Shown: one piece after another, positions 7,019-15,661 of the stretch
Numbering within the stretch: the stretch's first letter is position 1
Layout: each line of letters opens with the position of its first letter
Assembly: GCA_013138655.1 (NCBI GenBank)
Contig: WTCI01000135.1
Span: 1-21,126 of the forward strand
Length of the DNA stretch: 21,126 nt
From: Desulfuromonadaceae bacterium
GTDB taxonomy: Bacteria; Desulfobacterota; Desulfuromonadia; Desulfuromonadales; Geopsychrobacteraceae
Direction of reading: 5' to 3'
Notes under the pieces: model-generated
What the model was told of the DNA's origin: nothing
Databases searched by the model: none
What the model saw: the letters and a program-made list of their open reading frames with translations, nothing else
Made by a program: the position numbers and the translations under genes

Positions 7019-8233
7019 ATGAGCGACGAATTTTTTGATGATGACGAGTTGCACGAAGATGAGGAGCGTTTTGCCGAAATGTTCGAGGCGAGTCTGGCGC
7101 AGGTCGGTCAGCAGCTGGAGAGGGGCAAGAAGATTGAGGCGACGATCCTGCAGATTGGCAGTGAGTGGAGTTTTCTCGATGTCGGGCAAAAAGGGGAAGG
7201 AGTCCTGGCGACAGCGGAGTTGCTGAATGCTGAGGGGGAGCCGCAATACGCTGTCGGGGATAAGATTTCCACTTATTTTCTCTCCAGGGCTAACGGAGAA
7301 CTGCGTTTTACCACCAAAATCGGCGGGGGTGGCTCCGGGGCCGAACAGTTGGAGGACGCTTACCAGGGCGCTATCCCGGTTGATGGCCGGATTGAGAAGG
7401 AGATCAAAGGCGGCTTTGAAGTCATGTTGGCAGGCAATGTGCGGGCCTTCTGCCCCTACTCGCAGACCGGGCTGCGTCAGGCCGAACCGGCAGATCTGAT
7501 CGGCCAGAACTTATCGTTCAAAATTACCCAGTTTTCCGAGCGGGGTCGCAACATCGTTGTTTCCCACCGGGTCATTCTTGATGAAGAACGGGAGCAGCTG
7601 CGCGCCGGCCTGCGTGACACCCTGAAGGAGGGGATGGTTGTTAAGGGTTGCGTGACCAATATTCGCGACTTCGGCGCTTTTGTCGATATCGGCGGACTTG
7701 AAGGATTACTGCCGATCTCCGAGATCAGCTACGGCCGGATTGAGGATGTCAATGACGTCCTCAGCGTGGGGCAGGAATTGGAGGTCGCCATCAAGCGGAT
7801 TGACTGGGAGAACAACAAGTTCTCCTTCAGTCTGCGCGACACCCTGGCCGATCCCTGGAACAAGGTCGGTGCGATTTACAAGGTTGGGAACAAGCTCAAC
7901 GGCAAGGTCAGTCGCTTGGCTCAGTTCGGCGCCTTCGTCACTTTGGAGGAGGGGGTAGACGGGCTGCTGCATATCTCCAAGCTCGGGCAGGGGCAGCGGA
8001 TTCGTCATCCGCAGGATGTAGTTAAAGTCGGCCAGTCGTTGCAAGTGGTGATCGAAAAGATTGATCAGCAAGAGCGGCGTATCTCTCTGGCATTAGTCGG
8101 CCAGGAAGAGGAGCTCGGAGAAACCAGCTACAGCGACGCAGCGGCGACAACTTCGTCCGGGTTCGGCAGTTTGGGTGACCTGCTCAAGGCCAATCAGCAG
8201 AAGAAAGAGCGCAAGGGTAAGAAGCGCAAGTAA
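7019..8233 (+). CDS. Ribosomal protein S1-like RNA-binding protein (four S1 domains)
   Basis: A 404-residue cytoplasmic protein with an acidic N-terminus (DDDELHEDEE) and four S1/OB-fold modules at roughly residues 34-100, 116-185, 204-272 and 288-358. The third and fourth are the most canonical: VKGCVTNIRDFGAFVDIGG and NGKVSRLAQFGAFVTLEEG, each followed by a GLLxIS strand. The C-terminus is a Lys/Arg tail (KKERKGKKRK). It is shorter than S1 proper (six domains in E. coli) and belongs with accessory S1-like proteins; a role in translation or RNA handling is inferred. The start has AAAGGA 8 nt upstream. It is followed after one base by the MFS gene, suggesting an operon. Confidence 0.85.
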   Translation: MSDEFFDDDELHEDEERFAEMFEASLAQVGQQLERGKKIEATILQIGSEWSFLDVGQKGEGVLATAELLNAEGEPQYAVGDKISTYFLSRANGELRFTTKIGGGGSGAEQLEDAYQGAIPVDGRIEKEIKGGFEVMLAGNVRAFCPYSQTGLRQAEPADLIGQNLSFKITQFSERGRNIVVSHRVILDEEREQLRAGLRDTLKEGMVVKGCVTNIRDFGAFVDIGGLEGLLPISEISYGRIEDVNDVLSVGQELEVAIKRIDWENNKFSFSLRDTLADPWNKVGAIYKVGNKLNGKVSRLAQFGAFVTLEEGVDGLLHISKLGQGQRIRHPQDVVKVGQSLQVVIEKIDQQERRISLALVGQEEELGETSYSDAAATTSSGFGSLGDLLKANQQKKERKGKKRK

Positions 8234-8234
8234 T

Positions 8235-9611
8235 ATGAGTACTACCAGTTCCCGCTCCGCTATCCTGTTTGCTGTCTGTATGGCGCATTTTCTGATGCCG
8301 TTCATGATGTCGGCGGTCGGCATCGCGCTGCCCGACATGGGGCGCGAATTCTCAGCCAGTGCCATGCAGCTGGGGCTGGTTGAGACGACCTATGTGCTCT
8401 CGGCATCGATCTTTCTGCTGGCCATGGGACGTTTCGGCGACATCCATGGTCGGCGAAAGATTTTTCAGCTTGGGATTCTGGTCTTCACTTTAATCGGCGG
8501 ATTGATTTCCCAGGCCTGGTCGATCGAAGCGGTCATTGCCCTGCGTTTTTTGCAGGGCATGGGTGGCGCCATGGTCATGGCGACAACCATGGCGATTGTT
8601 GTTTCCACCTTTCCCCCCAACGAACGGGGGAAGGCCCTGGGAATCGCCATTGCCAGCGTCTACGCGGGGATTTCCTGCGGCCCGTTTTTCGGGGGGATGC
8701 TGGTTTCTGCTTTCGGTTGGCGGTCCCTTTTTTACCTGGTGCTTCCTCTGGGCCTGATCACTTTTGTTGTCACTCGCTTGAAGATGCAGGAGGAATGGGC
8801 TGAGGCGAAGGGGGAGCCTTTTGATTGGGCGGGATTACTGATTTACGGCCCTTCAATCCTGTTGCTGATCGCCGGGGTTTCCAATTTGAGCAAGGGCTGG
8901 TGGGCCTGGGGGTTGTTGCTGGCGTCAAATCTCGGCCTGGCCCTGTTTATCTGGTGGGAATCCCGCAACCGCTACCCGATTCTCAATGTTGCGCTGCTGC
9001 GTGATAATCGAACTTTTGCGCTGAGCAATCTGGCGGCTTTGTTCAATTACGCGGCAACCTTCGGGGTGACTTTTTTTCTCAGCCTTTATCTGCAGTATGT
9101 CAAGGGGATGGGTCCGTATCAGGCCGGTACCGTACTGATTACCCAACCGATCATGCAGACCTTGTTTTCCCCCTTTTGCGGCAGACTCTCCGACCGGGTG
9201 CCGGCCGGGATGGTGGCAACCAGCGGCATGGCCCTTTGTGCCGTCGGTCTGGCGGTCGCTGCCGGTTTATCCGCTGATTCGTCACTGTTGATGGTGATCC
9301 TGCTGCTGGTGCTGCTTGGCGCCGGGTTCGCACTGTTTTCCTCACCGAATGTCAGTATCATCATGGGCAGTGTCGAGCCGCGTTACCTGGGGATTGCCTC
9401 GGGACTCAACTCGAGCATGCGGACCCTGGGGATGATGACCAGCATGATGATCATCACCCTGATCTTTTCCTATCTGATGCACGGGCAGCCGGTCACGGCT
9501 GAAACCCAGCCGGCGTTTCTCAGCAGTATGCGGCTGGCGTTGTTGATTTTCTGTGGACTCTGCGTCATCGGTATCGGCTGTTCTTTTGGTCGAGTGCAGC
9601 GAACTCAGTGA
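8235..9611 (+). CDS. MFS multidrug transporter, DHA2 (EmrB/QacA) type
   Basis: A 458-residue inner-membrane drug:proton antiporter with about 14 hydrophobic segments. Motif A is GRFGDIHGRRK in the loop after helix 2, and the antiporter motif C region is AGISCGPFFGG. The first helix carries the DHA2-like SAVGIALPDMGREF. An open frame extends upstream to a GTG at 8175, but that would overlap the S1 gene by 60 bp. The ATG at 8235 lies one base after the S1 stop TAA and begins a normal family N-terminus, so I chose it. No strong ribosome binding site is seen next to it, which fits translational coupling. Substrate unknown. Confidence 0.9.
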   Translation: MSTTSSRSAILFAVCMAHFLMPFMMSAVGIALPDMGREFSASAMQLGLVETTYVLSASIFLLAMGRFGDIHGRRKIFQLGILVFTLIGGLISQAWSIEAVIALRFLQGMGGAMVMATTMAIVVSTFPPNERGKALGIAIASVYAGISCGPFFGGMLVSAFGWRSLFYLVLPLGLITFVVTRLKMQEEWAEAKGEPFDWAGLLIYGPSILLLIAGVSNLSKGWWAWGLLLASNLGLALFIWWESRNRYPILNVALLRDNRTFALSNLAALFNYAATFGVTFFLSLYLQYVKGMGPYQAGTVLITQPIMQTLFSPFCGRLSDRVPAGMVATSGMALCAVGLAVAAGLSADSSLLMVILLLVLLGAGFALFSSPNVSIIMGSVEPRYLGIASGLNSSMRTLGMMTSMMIITLIFSYLMHGQPVTAETQPAFLSSMRLALLIFCGLCVIGIGCSFGRVQRTQ

Positions 9612-9772
9612 CGAAAAAAAATGGCTGTGGACACTTTTTCATAGAACTGTCACAGACTACGGAACCGTTGGGAGCGAGGTAACGAATCAAATTATCGCGA
9701 GTTACTGGAAGATGACGACATGGAAGCGCTACCAGGGAGATTTTCATCGTTGGCAAAAAAATATAAGCAAAC

Positions 9773-10234
9773 ATGAAGTCTTCACATCGTACTCTTAAAA
9801 TAGTGGCAGCACTGATCTGGCTCAGTGGCGGTCTTATCCTGCTACTGAAAGGAGGACAACTGGTGCTGCAAGCCTTTCGTCTGCACCCGGAACTGTCCTG
9901 GCCGTGGCTGGCACTGGCGCTGGGAATTATCCTGGGGGAATTGAAGGCAAAATATGCCTTACGCAAAGCCTGCCGAAAAAATCTGGAGCGTATCTATGCT
10001 TTGCAGCAGCCCAGAATCTGGCAGTGCTACCGTCGGCGTTTCTTCTTTTTTCTGTTTCTGATGATCTCGTTTGGAGCGATGCTTTCCCGTCTCGCTCAGG
10101 CTGACTACCCGATGCTTGTCGGGGTTGCCTGTCTTGACTTCTCCGTTGCCATGGCGCTGCTTGGAAGCTGGCCGGTCTTCTGGAAGGAGTATCGTGCAGA
10201 CCATCAACAGAATAACTGCAACAGCAACCCGTAA
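9773..10234 (+). CDS. Conserved membrane protein of unknown function
   Basis: A 153-residue protein with about four transmembrane helices (near residues 9-30, 42-56, 88-107 and 111-133). A basic cytoplasmic-type loop separates the two pairs (KAKYALRKACRKNLERIYAL). I do not recognise a named domain; similar proteins seem to occur in related bacteria with the same LKAKY and RIxALxxPxIWQ pattern. It sits 161 bp after the MFS gene and 18 bp before the ATP-grasp gene, so it is probably co-transcribed with the latter. The ATG at 9773 has only a weak AAG upstream. The 161 bp before it contain no gene I can support. Confidence 0.7.
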   Translation: MKSSHRTLKIVAALIWLSGGLILLLKGGQLVLQAFRLHPELSWPWLALALGIILGELKAKYALRKACRKNLERIYALQQPRIWQCYRRRFFFFLFLMISFGAMLSRLAQADYPMLVGVACLDFSVAMALLGSWPVFWKEYRADHQQNNCNSNP

Positions 10235-10252
10235 CAGTCACTGGACCCAACA

Positions 10253-11428
10253 ATGATTCTCGTAGACAAACCCTACCTTTCTGACTTTTTAAAACAGACC
10301 CTCGCCGATCACAAACTGCCGGTCATCGCCACTGCCGTCTCGGCGGAGATGGGCCTGCCCGCTAACACAACCCTGGTCACAGAAAATGACGCGGTAACCC
10401 GACTGACTGGCGCAGATGCCACGAAAATATATACGGTCTCGGAAAATTCAATCGGCTGGATTGCCGAGTATCTTAAAGGAACTGAGCTCCCTGAAAAAGT
10501 GTCTCTGTTTAAGAATAAGGCGACCTTCAGGAGTTTGATCCAACCGCTCTATCCCGATTTCTTTTTCCAGGAAATTGCTGCCGACCAGCTGGATAGCCTC
10601 AATTTTGCCAGTCTGCCAAAACCATTTATCATCAAGCCAACGGTCGGTTTTTTCAGTATGGGTGTCCACAAGGTCCACACTCTGGAGGAATGGGAGGACA
10701 CCAAGGCAGCGATCTGCGCCGAACTGCAGCAGGGAGCGGAACTCTATCCGGAGGCCGTTCTGAATAGCGCATCCATGATCCTGGAGGAATGCATCGAAGG
10801 GGATGAATTTGCTGTGGACGCCTATTTTGATAGTAACGGTGAGCCGGTTATCACCAATATCCTCCACCATATCTTTTCTTCAGAGAGTGACGTCAGCGAT
10901 CGTGTTTATCTCTCTTCGAAAAAGATCATCGAGGAGAACCTGCTGCCCTTCACCGCTTTTCTGAACAGCATTGGTGAGCTGGCGCAGATTCGAAATTTCC
11001 CCATGCATGTGGAGGTGCGTCGCACTGCAGCCGGCACGATCTGCCCGATAGAGATCAATCCGCTGCGTTTCGGTGGCTGGTGTACCACGGCCGACATGAC
11101 CTGGTTTGCCTACGGTTTCAACCCCTATCTCTATTATTTTCAGCAGCAACGCCCCAATTGGAACGAGATCCTCAAGCAGAAGCAGGACAAGCTCTACAGC
11201 GTCATCGTCCTCGACAACTCCAGCGGCATTGAGGGAGAGCAGATCGCATCCTTCGATTACGCTGCCCTGCTGGCAGGCTTTGCCAAGCCGCTGGAACTGC
11301 GCCGTATCGACTATCGTGAGTACCCGGTGTTCGGCTTTCTGTTTGCTGAAACCGATGTTAACGACCAATCCGAACTGGAATATATCCTCAAATCCGATCT
11401 GAGAGAATACGTCACCCCTATTGGCTGA
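10253..11428 (+). CDS. ATP-grasp domain protein
   Basis: A 391-residue cytoplasmic protein of the ATP-grasp ligase superfamily, which joins a carboxylate to an amine or thiol through an acyl-phosphate. Seen are a pre-grasp N-terminal part (residues 1-85), the ATP-binding strand FIIKPTVGFFSMG (125-137), and EECIEGDEFAVD (178-189). The metal and catalytic region includes EVRRT (254-258) and IEINPLRFGG (266-275, with the Glu and Asn that bind Mg). The substrate cannot be told; the family includes amino-acid ligases and carboxylases. The C-terminal 110 residues are not a domain I know. The start has GGA 7 nt upstream. The frame begins 18 bp after the upstream membrane protein gene. Confidence 0.85.
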   Translation: MILVDKPYLSDFLKQTLADHKLPVIATAVSAEMGLPANTTLVTENDAVTRLTGADATKIYTVSENSIGWIAEYLKGTELPEKVSLFKNKATFRSLIQPLYPDFFFQEIAADQLDSLNFASLPKPFIIKPTVGFFSMGVHKVHTLEEWEDTKAAICAELQQGAELYPEAVLNSASMILEECIEGDEFAVDAYFDSNGEPVITNILHHIFSSESDVSDRVYLSSKKIIEENLLPFTAFLNSIGELAQIRNFPMHVEVRRTAAGTICPIEINPLRFGGWCTTADMTWFAYGFNPYLYYFQQQRPNWNEILKQKQDKLYSVIVLDNSSGIEGEQIASFDYAALLAGFAKPLELRRIDYREYPVFGFLFAETDVNDQSELEYILKSDLREYVTPIG

Positions 11429-11490
11429 TGGATAAAGGGGTGTTTCCGGCTGGGTTGATGAAATGGCTATTCATTTCCGGTACAGGCCGA

Positions 11491-11519
11491 TTGATCGAAT
11501 AAAATAAACAGGTTATGAT
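11491..11519 (+). promoter_or_regulatory. Sigma70-type promoter of the SPOR gene
   Basis: TTGATC (11491-11496), a 17-bp spacer and TATGAT (11514-11519) form a good sigma70 promoter. The -10 ends only 6 bp before the ATG at 11526, so transcription would start at or beside the start codon. Confidence 0.6.
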
Positions 11520-11525
11520 TCTATT

Positions 11526-12716
11526 ATGAAGCCGCTTCTTTTTTTTCTGTTGCTGTTGACCCCATTTTTTTCCCTGCAGGCTGAAGTCAGCGTGCCGGCC
11601 GAAGTGCATCTGAAAAGGGCTGAGGCCTATACTTTGGAAGGTTCGCCGTTTGCTGCGGTGGAGGAGTATCGTCAGGCGTTGCAGAAAGGTCCGCAGGGTG
11701 TCGATGTTCAGCAGCAACTGGCCATACTGCTCTATAATCTGGGCTTTGTTGATGATGCCATAGAGGCGATGGAACAGGCGTTACAGCAGGTCGCCGAGGT
11801 GGATCATCTGCATCATGAGTTGGGGGTTCTCTATTTTGTTAAGGACCGTTGGGCAGAGGCCCAGGAGCAGTTTCTGGCGACCCTGAGGATCAATCCGGGC
11901 TCAGCGGATACCTATTATTATCTCGGTCACTTGTCTCTGCGGCAGAAGAATGTTGTCGCGGCTCGCCTGTTCGCCCGGGCAGCGCGTCAGCTCGGACATC
12001 GTGCAGTCGACCTGGAACGACTACTTGATCTGGAACAACAGCCTGCTGAGGAGAACCTCTGGTTGTTGGACGAGGAAAAGATATATCTGCGACAGATTTT
12101 GGTGGCAGAGCGTCGAACGGCAGAGGGAATCCTTACCCGTCTGGCCGCAGGAGAGTTGTTTGAGGACGTTGCAGGCAACGAATCTCTGGGCCGGAATGGC
12201 AGAACGGGGGGGTATGCCGGTGGGTTCCTGTTGCAGGATCTACAGCCTCAGGTGGCTTCAGCCTTGATTGATCTGCCGATTATGGGTGAGCCCGTCGTCG
12301 TGGAGACAGCGGCAGGCTTCAATGTCATCCAAAGGCTGGCACCAGTGAACTGGTCGTATGTTGAACAGCTGCTGCAGAAGAAGGCGCTGCTGAAAACCGG
12401 GGTGCGAGATGTCGCGCCGACTCCAACAGCGGTTGAACTGACACCTCCGAAGGCAGAGCATGCTGAGCTTGATTATCTGGTCCAGGCAGGTGCTTTCCGG
12501 GAGAGGCGGCATGCTGAAGAGCGACTCAAAAAATTGCAACAGCTTGGTTTCTCAGGATACCTGTACGAGGAGTTGCATGCGGGAACCCCTTGGTATATGG
12601 CCTCTGCCGGTGCCTATGCCGGGATCGAAGAGGCGCGCTCGGTGGTGAAGCGTCTGGATGATCTCGGTCTGGACGCCTTTGTTTCAAAACGCAAGCGGCA
12701 AACAGTGAATCAGTAG
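11526..12716 (+). CDS. Envelope protein with TPR, degenerate parvulin (PpiC) and SPOR domains
   Basis: A 396-residue exported protein. Residues 1-19 are a signal peptide (MKPLLFFLLLLTPFFSLQA). Residues about 27-160 are three to four TPR repeats (for example AAVEEYRQALQKGP). Residues about 184-271 have the outline of a parvulin prolyl isomerase: LRQILVAERRTAEGILTRL, then AGELFEDVA, GGYAGGF and AAGFNVIQ. The two histidines normally found in this fold (HILV and GxHII) are Gln189 and Asn266 here, so activity is doubtful. Residues about 315-389 are a SPOR domain (YLVQAGAF...), which binds denuded septal peptidoglycan. The TPR and SPOR assignments are firm; the PpiC call is from motif pattern. Its last 16 bases lie inside a 40-bp repeat, and the stop TAG is at 12714-12716. 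Confidence 0.85.
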   Translation: MKPLLFFLLLLTPFFSLQAEVSVPAEVHLKRAEAYTLEGSPFAAVEEYRQALQKGPQGVDVQQQLAILLYNLGFVDDAIEAMEQALQQVAEVDHLHHELGVLYFVKDRWAEAQEQFLATLRINPGSADTYYYLGHLSLRQKNVVAARLFARAARQLGHRAVDLERLLDLEQQPAEENLWLLDEEKIYLRQILVAERRTAEGILTRLAAGELFEDVAGNESLGRNGRTGGYAGGFLLQDLQPQVASALIDLPIMGEPVVVETAAGFNVIQRLAPVNWSYVEQLLQKKALLKTGVRDVAPTPTAVELTPPKAEHAELDYLVQAGAFRERRHAEERLKKLQQLGFSGYLYEELHAGTPWYMASAGAYAGIEEARSVVKRLDDLGLDAFVSKRKRQTVNQ

Positions 12717-12740
12717 GCAGTCTGGATATCACCGAACACC
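12701..12740 (+). repeat. 40-bp direct repeat, left copy
   Basis: AACAGTGAATCAGTAGGCAG followed by TCTGGATATCACCGAACACC. It matches 15704-15743 at 39 of 40 positions (G to T at 12716/15719 or thereabouts). It covers the last codons and stop of the SPOR gene and, read in reverse, the last codons of a DUF4197 gene. Confidence 0.95.
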
Positions 12741-12814
12741 AGCCCGAGAAAACAGCGCCTCGCAGATGGCTGGGGCGGTGGTTACAAGCCGCAGGTACTA
12801 TCCCGTTGAAGAAA

Positions 12815-12830
12815 GTTCCGATCAAGGAAC
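12815..12830 (-). terminator. Possible terminator of the histidine kinase gene
   Basis: On the minus strand GTTCC, loop TTGATC, GGAAC is followed by TTTCTTC. The kinase stop TGA sits in the loop. The stem is only 5 bp, so the call is weak. Confidence 0.35.
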
Positions 12831-15557
12831 CTTTTGCAGCTGTAGAGCGTTTTTAATGGCGCTGGAAAGGCTGTACAGGGGATAGGGTTTCTGGATGAAT
12901 CCGACGGCTCCGGCTTCCAGAATTTCGTCCACCCGGGAATCATGGCGGAAACCGGAAGAGAGCAGGACCTTGACCTTCGGGTTAATGGTTTTGAGGGCAT
13001 GAAAGGTTTCTTTACCGGCCATGACGGGCATCACCATATCCAGCAGCACTGCACGGACCTCTTGGTGGTGTTTTTGATACAGCGCAACGCCTTCTTCCCC
13101 GTTTTGTGCAGTAAGAACCTGGTAGCCGCATGCGGTTAAAATTTCGCTGGCGGTGTTGCGAATCAGCTCCTCATCATCAATGACGAGAATGAGGCCTTCA
13201 CCAAGTTCAAGCGTTTCATTGAAATCGTCGGACACGCTGTCGCGCGTCTCTTGTTGGCAAACCGGCAGATAGATGTGAAAGGTGCTTCCGATGCCTTTCT
13301 TCGACTGAACGTCGATAAAGCCCTGGTGTTGTTTGACGATGTTATACACCATCGCCAGACCGAGTCCTGAACTGGTGCCTTTGGGCTTGGTGGTGAAGAA
13401 GGGGACGAAAATTTGTTCCAGGGTGGCGTCATCCATGCCCACACCGGTATCATCAATCGAGACTCGCCAGAAATCCCCTGCGCCGTTGCCGGTTTTGCTT
13501 TCAACAAAGGTTTTGTCTACGGTGATGCTCAGGATCCCCCCCCAGGGTTCTCCTTTCGGGCGCATTATGGTCATGGCGTGGGCCGCGTTGATGCTGATAT
13601 TTAAAAACACCTGCTCCAGGCTGTTGGCGTCTGCGTGGACGGGGATGCTGCTGTCAGTCTGTACTTCGATGCGGATCGACTTGTCGAAAGAGTTTCCGGC
13701 AATTTGACAGACATGCTCTATGATCCGGCGCAGGTCTACTGACGCAAGCTGCAGGTCGTGCTTGCGCGACAGGGTCAACAGCTGATTGACAATGTCCTTG
13801 GCCCGCAGGGCGGTGTTTGACACCGTGTCCAGATGTTTAAAGAGTGTCTCTTCCGGGATTGATTGCCCTTTATCCCGTTTCAGCTTTAATAGGGATATGG
13901 TGCCCAGAATTCCCGCCAGGATATTGTTGAAATCGTGAGCAATCCCCCCTGCCAAGGTGCCGACGGACTCCATTTTTTGCGCCTGCTGGAGTTCCAATCC
14001 GGCGCGGCGGACGTCCGTCACGTCACGGGCTTCGGCGACGATGTAGATAACCTGGTCGGTGTCATCCAATACCGGTTTTAAGGAGATGTCGAGGTAAATT
14101 TCTCGCACTGCGGTGCTGTGGGCTTCAAAGCGGGCGACCTCACCGCTCCGGGCGATGGCAGTGGCGTCTTTCAGTTGTGTGACCAGCGTTTCCGAATGGC
14201 TCCACCAGGGAGTGTTCCAGAAGAATTTTCCGAGCACTTCCGTTTCAGTGAGATTGTGAAAGTTGAGAGCGGTTTTGTTGATTTTACACACGCGGCAGTC
14301 CGGGTCGAGCAGAGCGATAAACTGAAACGAGTGGTCAAAGAGGGTGTGAAAGGTCTGCTCGCTCTCCCGCAATGCTTTTTCGCTACGTTTGCGTTCGCTG
14401 ATTTCCGTGGTCAGAGCCTGGTGGTGTTCGTTCAACTTGTCGATAAACTGGTTGAGATAACCTGCCAGCTTGCCGACTTCGTCATGACTGAAACGGCCGG
14501 TGATCGGTTGCACATCAATAGGTGCCTGATCCTTGAAGTGGGCAATGAGAGATTTCAACGGGTAGGTGATGAGGGTGCTGAGCCCGTAGCTGGCGAACAG
14601 AACCAGCAAAAGATAGGCAAAAAATATCAGCAGAAAAGTCTGTTGAATGCGGGTCAGCGGTCGGTACAGGTCGTCCAGGTAGGCGGAGGAACCGACCACC
14701 CATCCGTAGTCTCCGAGGTAATTGATGATGGAGATCTTTTCCCGGAGTGCATCTTCGCCCGGGTTCTGCCACTGGTAGTAGATGGTGCCCTGTTTGAGAT
14801 GAATGATTTCTTCAAACGTGTTGATAAAATTTTGATCGAGCCCGGAAGTATAAAGATTTCCAGTCAGACGTGGATGGTAGATGTAATCGCCGGTTGTGCT
14901 GATGATGTAAGGGTAGCCGGTGTCGCCGAAGGTGACTGGTGCCAGGGCTTTACTGATGTTGTCGATATCGATCAGATAGGTGAATTCGCTTTTATAGGCA
15001 GTTGCGGAGATAATCCAGTCCCAAGGCTTGAAGTAGGTCATGTAGAGAACCTTGTCTCTTTCTTCAGCTTCTCCGGGATTTTTCCAGCGGTATTCGATGT
15101 ATCCGGTCTTGAGGCGAACCTGCTCGCGGACAAAATGGTGAGCCAGCAAATTGCTGCCTTGCACCTGCTTATCCCGGTGCACCGGGACATTGCCCTGGCT
15201 GTCGAAACAATACAGGTAACCGGAACTGCCGATATCCTGGCGCAGCAGGAGCCTTGCCGCCAAGCTCTTAGCTTCGGTTTCAGTATAGCGTCCGTTCAGG
15301 TACTCCTCATGCACGCCGGAGACCATTGCCAACTGGGTTTCTGCGATCGACTTGAGATGGTTTTCGATGGAGGTGGCGGCCACCGCCTGCACCAGGTTGG
15401 CAATGAGCGCGGTGGAATTGTTCAGTTCGCTATGGATGGTGGTTGTAAGCGAGGTTTTTGTAGTGGAGTAAAAGGTGTAAAACCCTGCGGAAAGAGCAAT
15501 AAGTACGAGCAGGGAGAAAGAGACAAAAAGTTTATTTCGTATCGAGAATCGCCGCAT
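12822..15557 (-). CDS. Hybrid sensor histidine kinase (double Cache, HAMP, PAS, HisKA, HATPase, receiver)
   Basis: A 911-residue membrane sensor. Helix 1 is residues 9-30. The periplasmic region 31-300 has two tandem Cache-like modules (SSGYLYCFDSQGNVPVH at 111-127 and DTGYPYIISTTGDYIYH at 212-228). Helix 2 is about 307-330, then a HAMP-like linker and a PAS domain (about 397-518). In the kinase core, the phosphoacceptor His541 is in GGIAHDFNN, the N box is NISINAAHA (653-661), and the G boxes are DTGVGM (703-708) and GLGLAM (731-736). The C-terminal receiver has acidic residues DDE 794-796, phospho-acceptor Asp840 (LLDMVMP) and Lys890. No separate response regulator is adjacent. The ligand is unknown; Cache modules usually bind small molecules. 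The whole gene lies within a block flanked by 40-bp direct repeats. Confidence 0.95.
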   Translation of the reverse strand: MRRFSIRNKLFVSFSLLVLIALSAGFYTFYSTTKTSLTTTIHSELNNSTALIANLVQAVAATSIENHLKSIAETQLAMVSGVHEEYLNGRYTETEAKSLAARLLLRQDIGSSGYLYCFDSQGNVPVHRDKQVQGSNLLAHHFVREQVRLKTGYIEYRWKNPGEAEERDKVLYMTYFKPWDWIISATAYKSEFTYLIDIDNISKALAPVTFGDTGYPYIISTTGDYIYHPRLTGNLYTSGLDQNFINTFEEIIHLKQGTIYYQWQNPGEDALREKISIINYLGDYGWVVGSSAYLDDLYRPLTRIQQTFLLIFFAYLLLVLFASYGLSTLITYPLKSLIAHFKDQAPIDVQPITGRFSHDEVGKLAGYLNQFIDKLNEHHQALTTEISERKRSEKALRESEQTFHTLFDHSFQFIALLDPDCRVCKINKTALNFHNLTETEVLGKFFWNTPWWSHSETLVTQLKDATAIARSGEVARFEAHSTAVREIYLDISLKPVLDDTDQVIYIVAEARDVTDVRRAGLELQQAQKMESVGTLAGGIAHDFNNILAGILGTISLLKLKRDKGQSIPEETLFKHLDTVSNTALRAKDIVNQLLTLSRKHDLQLASVDLRRIIEHVCQIAGNSFDKSIRIEVQTDSSIPVHADANSLEQVFLNISINAAHAMTIMRPKGEPWGGILSITVDKTFVESKTGNGAGDFWRVSIDDTGVGMDDATLEQIFVPFFTTKPKGTSSGLGLAMVYNIVKQHQGFIDVQSKKGIGSTFHIYLPVCQQETRDSVSDDFNETLELGEGLILVIDDEELIRNTASEILTACGYQVLTAQNGEEGVALYQKHHQEVRAVLLDMVMPVMAGKETFHALKTINPKVKVLLSSGFRHDSRVDEILEAGAVGFIQKPYPLYSLSSAIKNALQLQKVP

Positions 15558-15601
15558 ATGCCTGTATCCACTGTGCGCCGGAGAATGTCAAGTGATGGAA
15601 A

Positions 15602-15630
15602 GTGTCCATCCGGGGTTTCCGGATGGACAC
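15602..15630 (-). promoter_or_regulatory. 12-bp perfect hairpin at the 5' end of the kinase transcript
   Basis: GTGTCCATCCGG (15602-15613), loop GGTTT, CCGGATGGACAC (15619-15630), a perfect inverted repeat with no following T run. It starts about 1-2 nt after the transcription start predicted from the TATAAT at 15639-15644. It could be an RNA 5' hairpin or a protein operator. Confidence 0.6.
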
Positions 15631-15638
15631 GAGTCGGT

Positions 15639-15644
15639 ATTATA
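15639..15644 (-). promoter_or_regulatory. -10 element of the histidine kinase promoter
   Basis: A perfect TATAAT on the minus strand, 82 bp upstream of the kinase start codon. The -35 position (AAATTT region, inside the dispersed repeat) is poor. Confidence 0.45.
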
Positions 15645-15661
15645 ACATTGATGGCGCCGCA

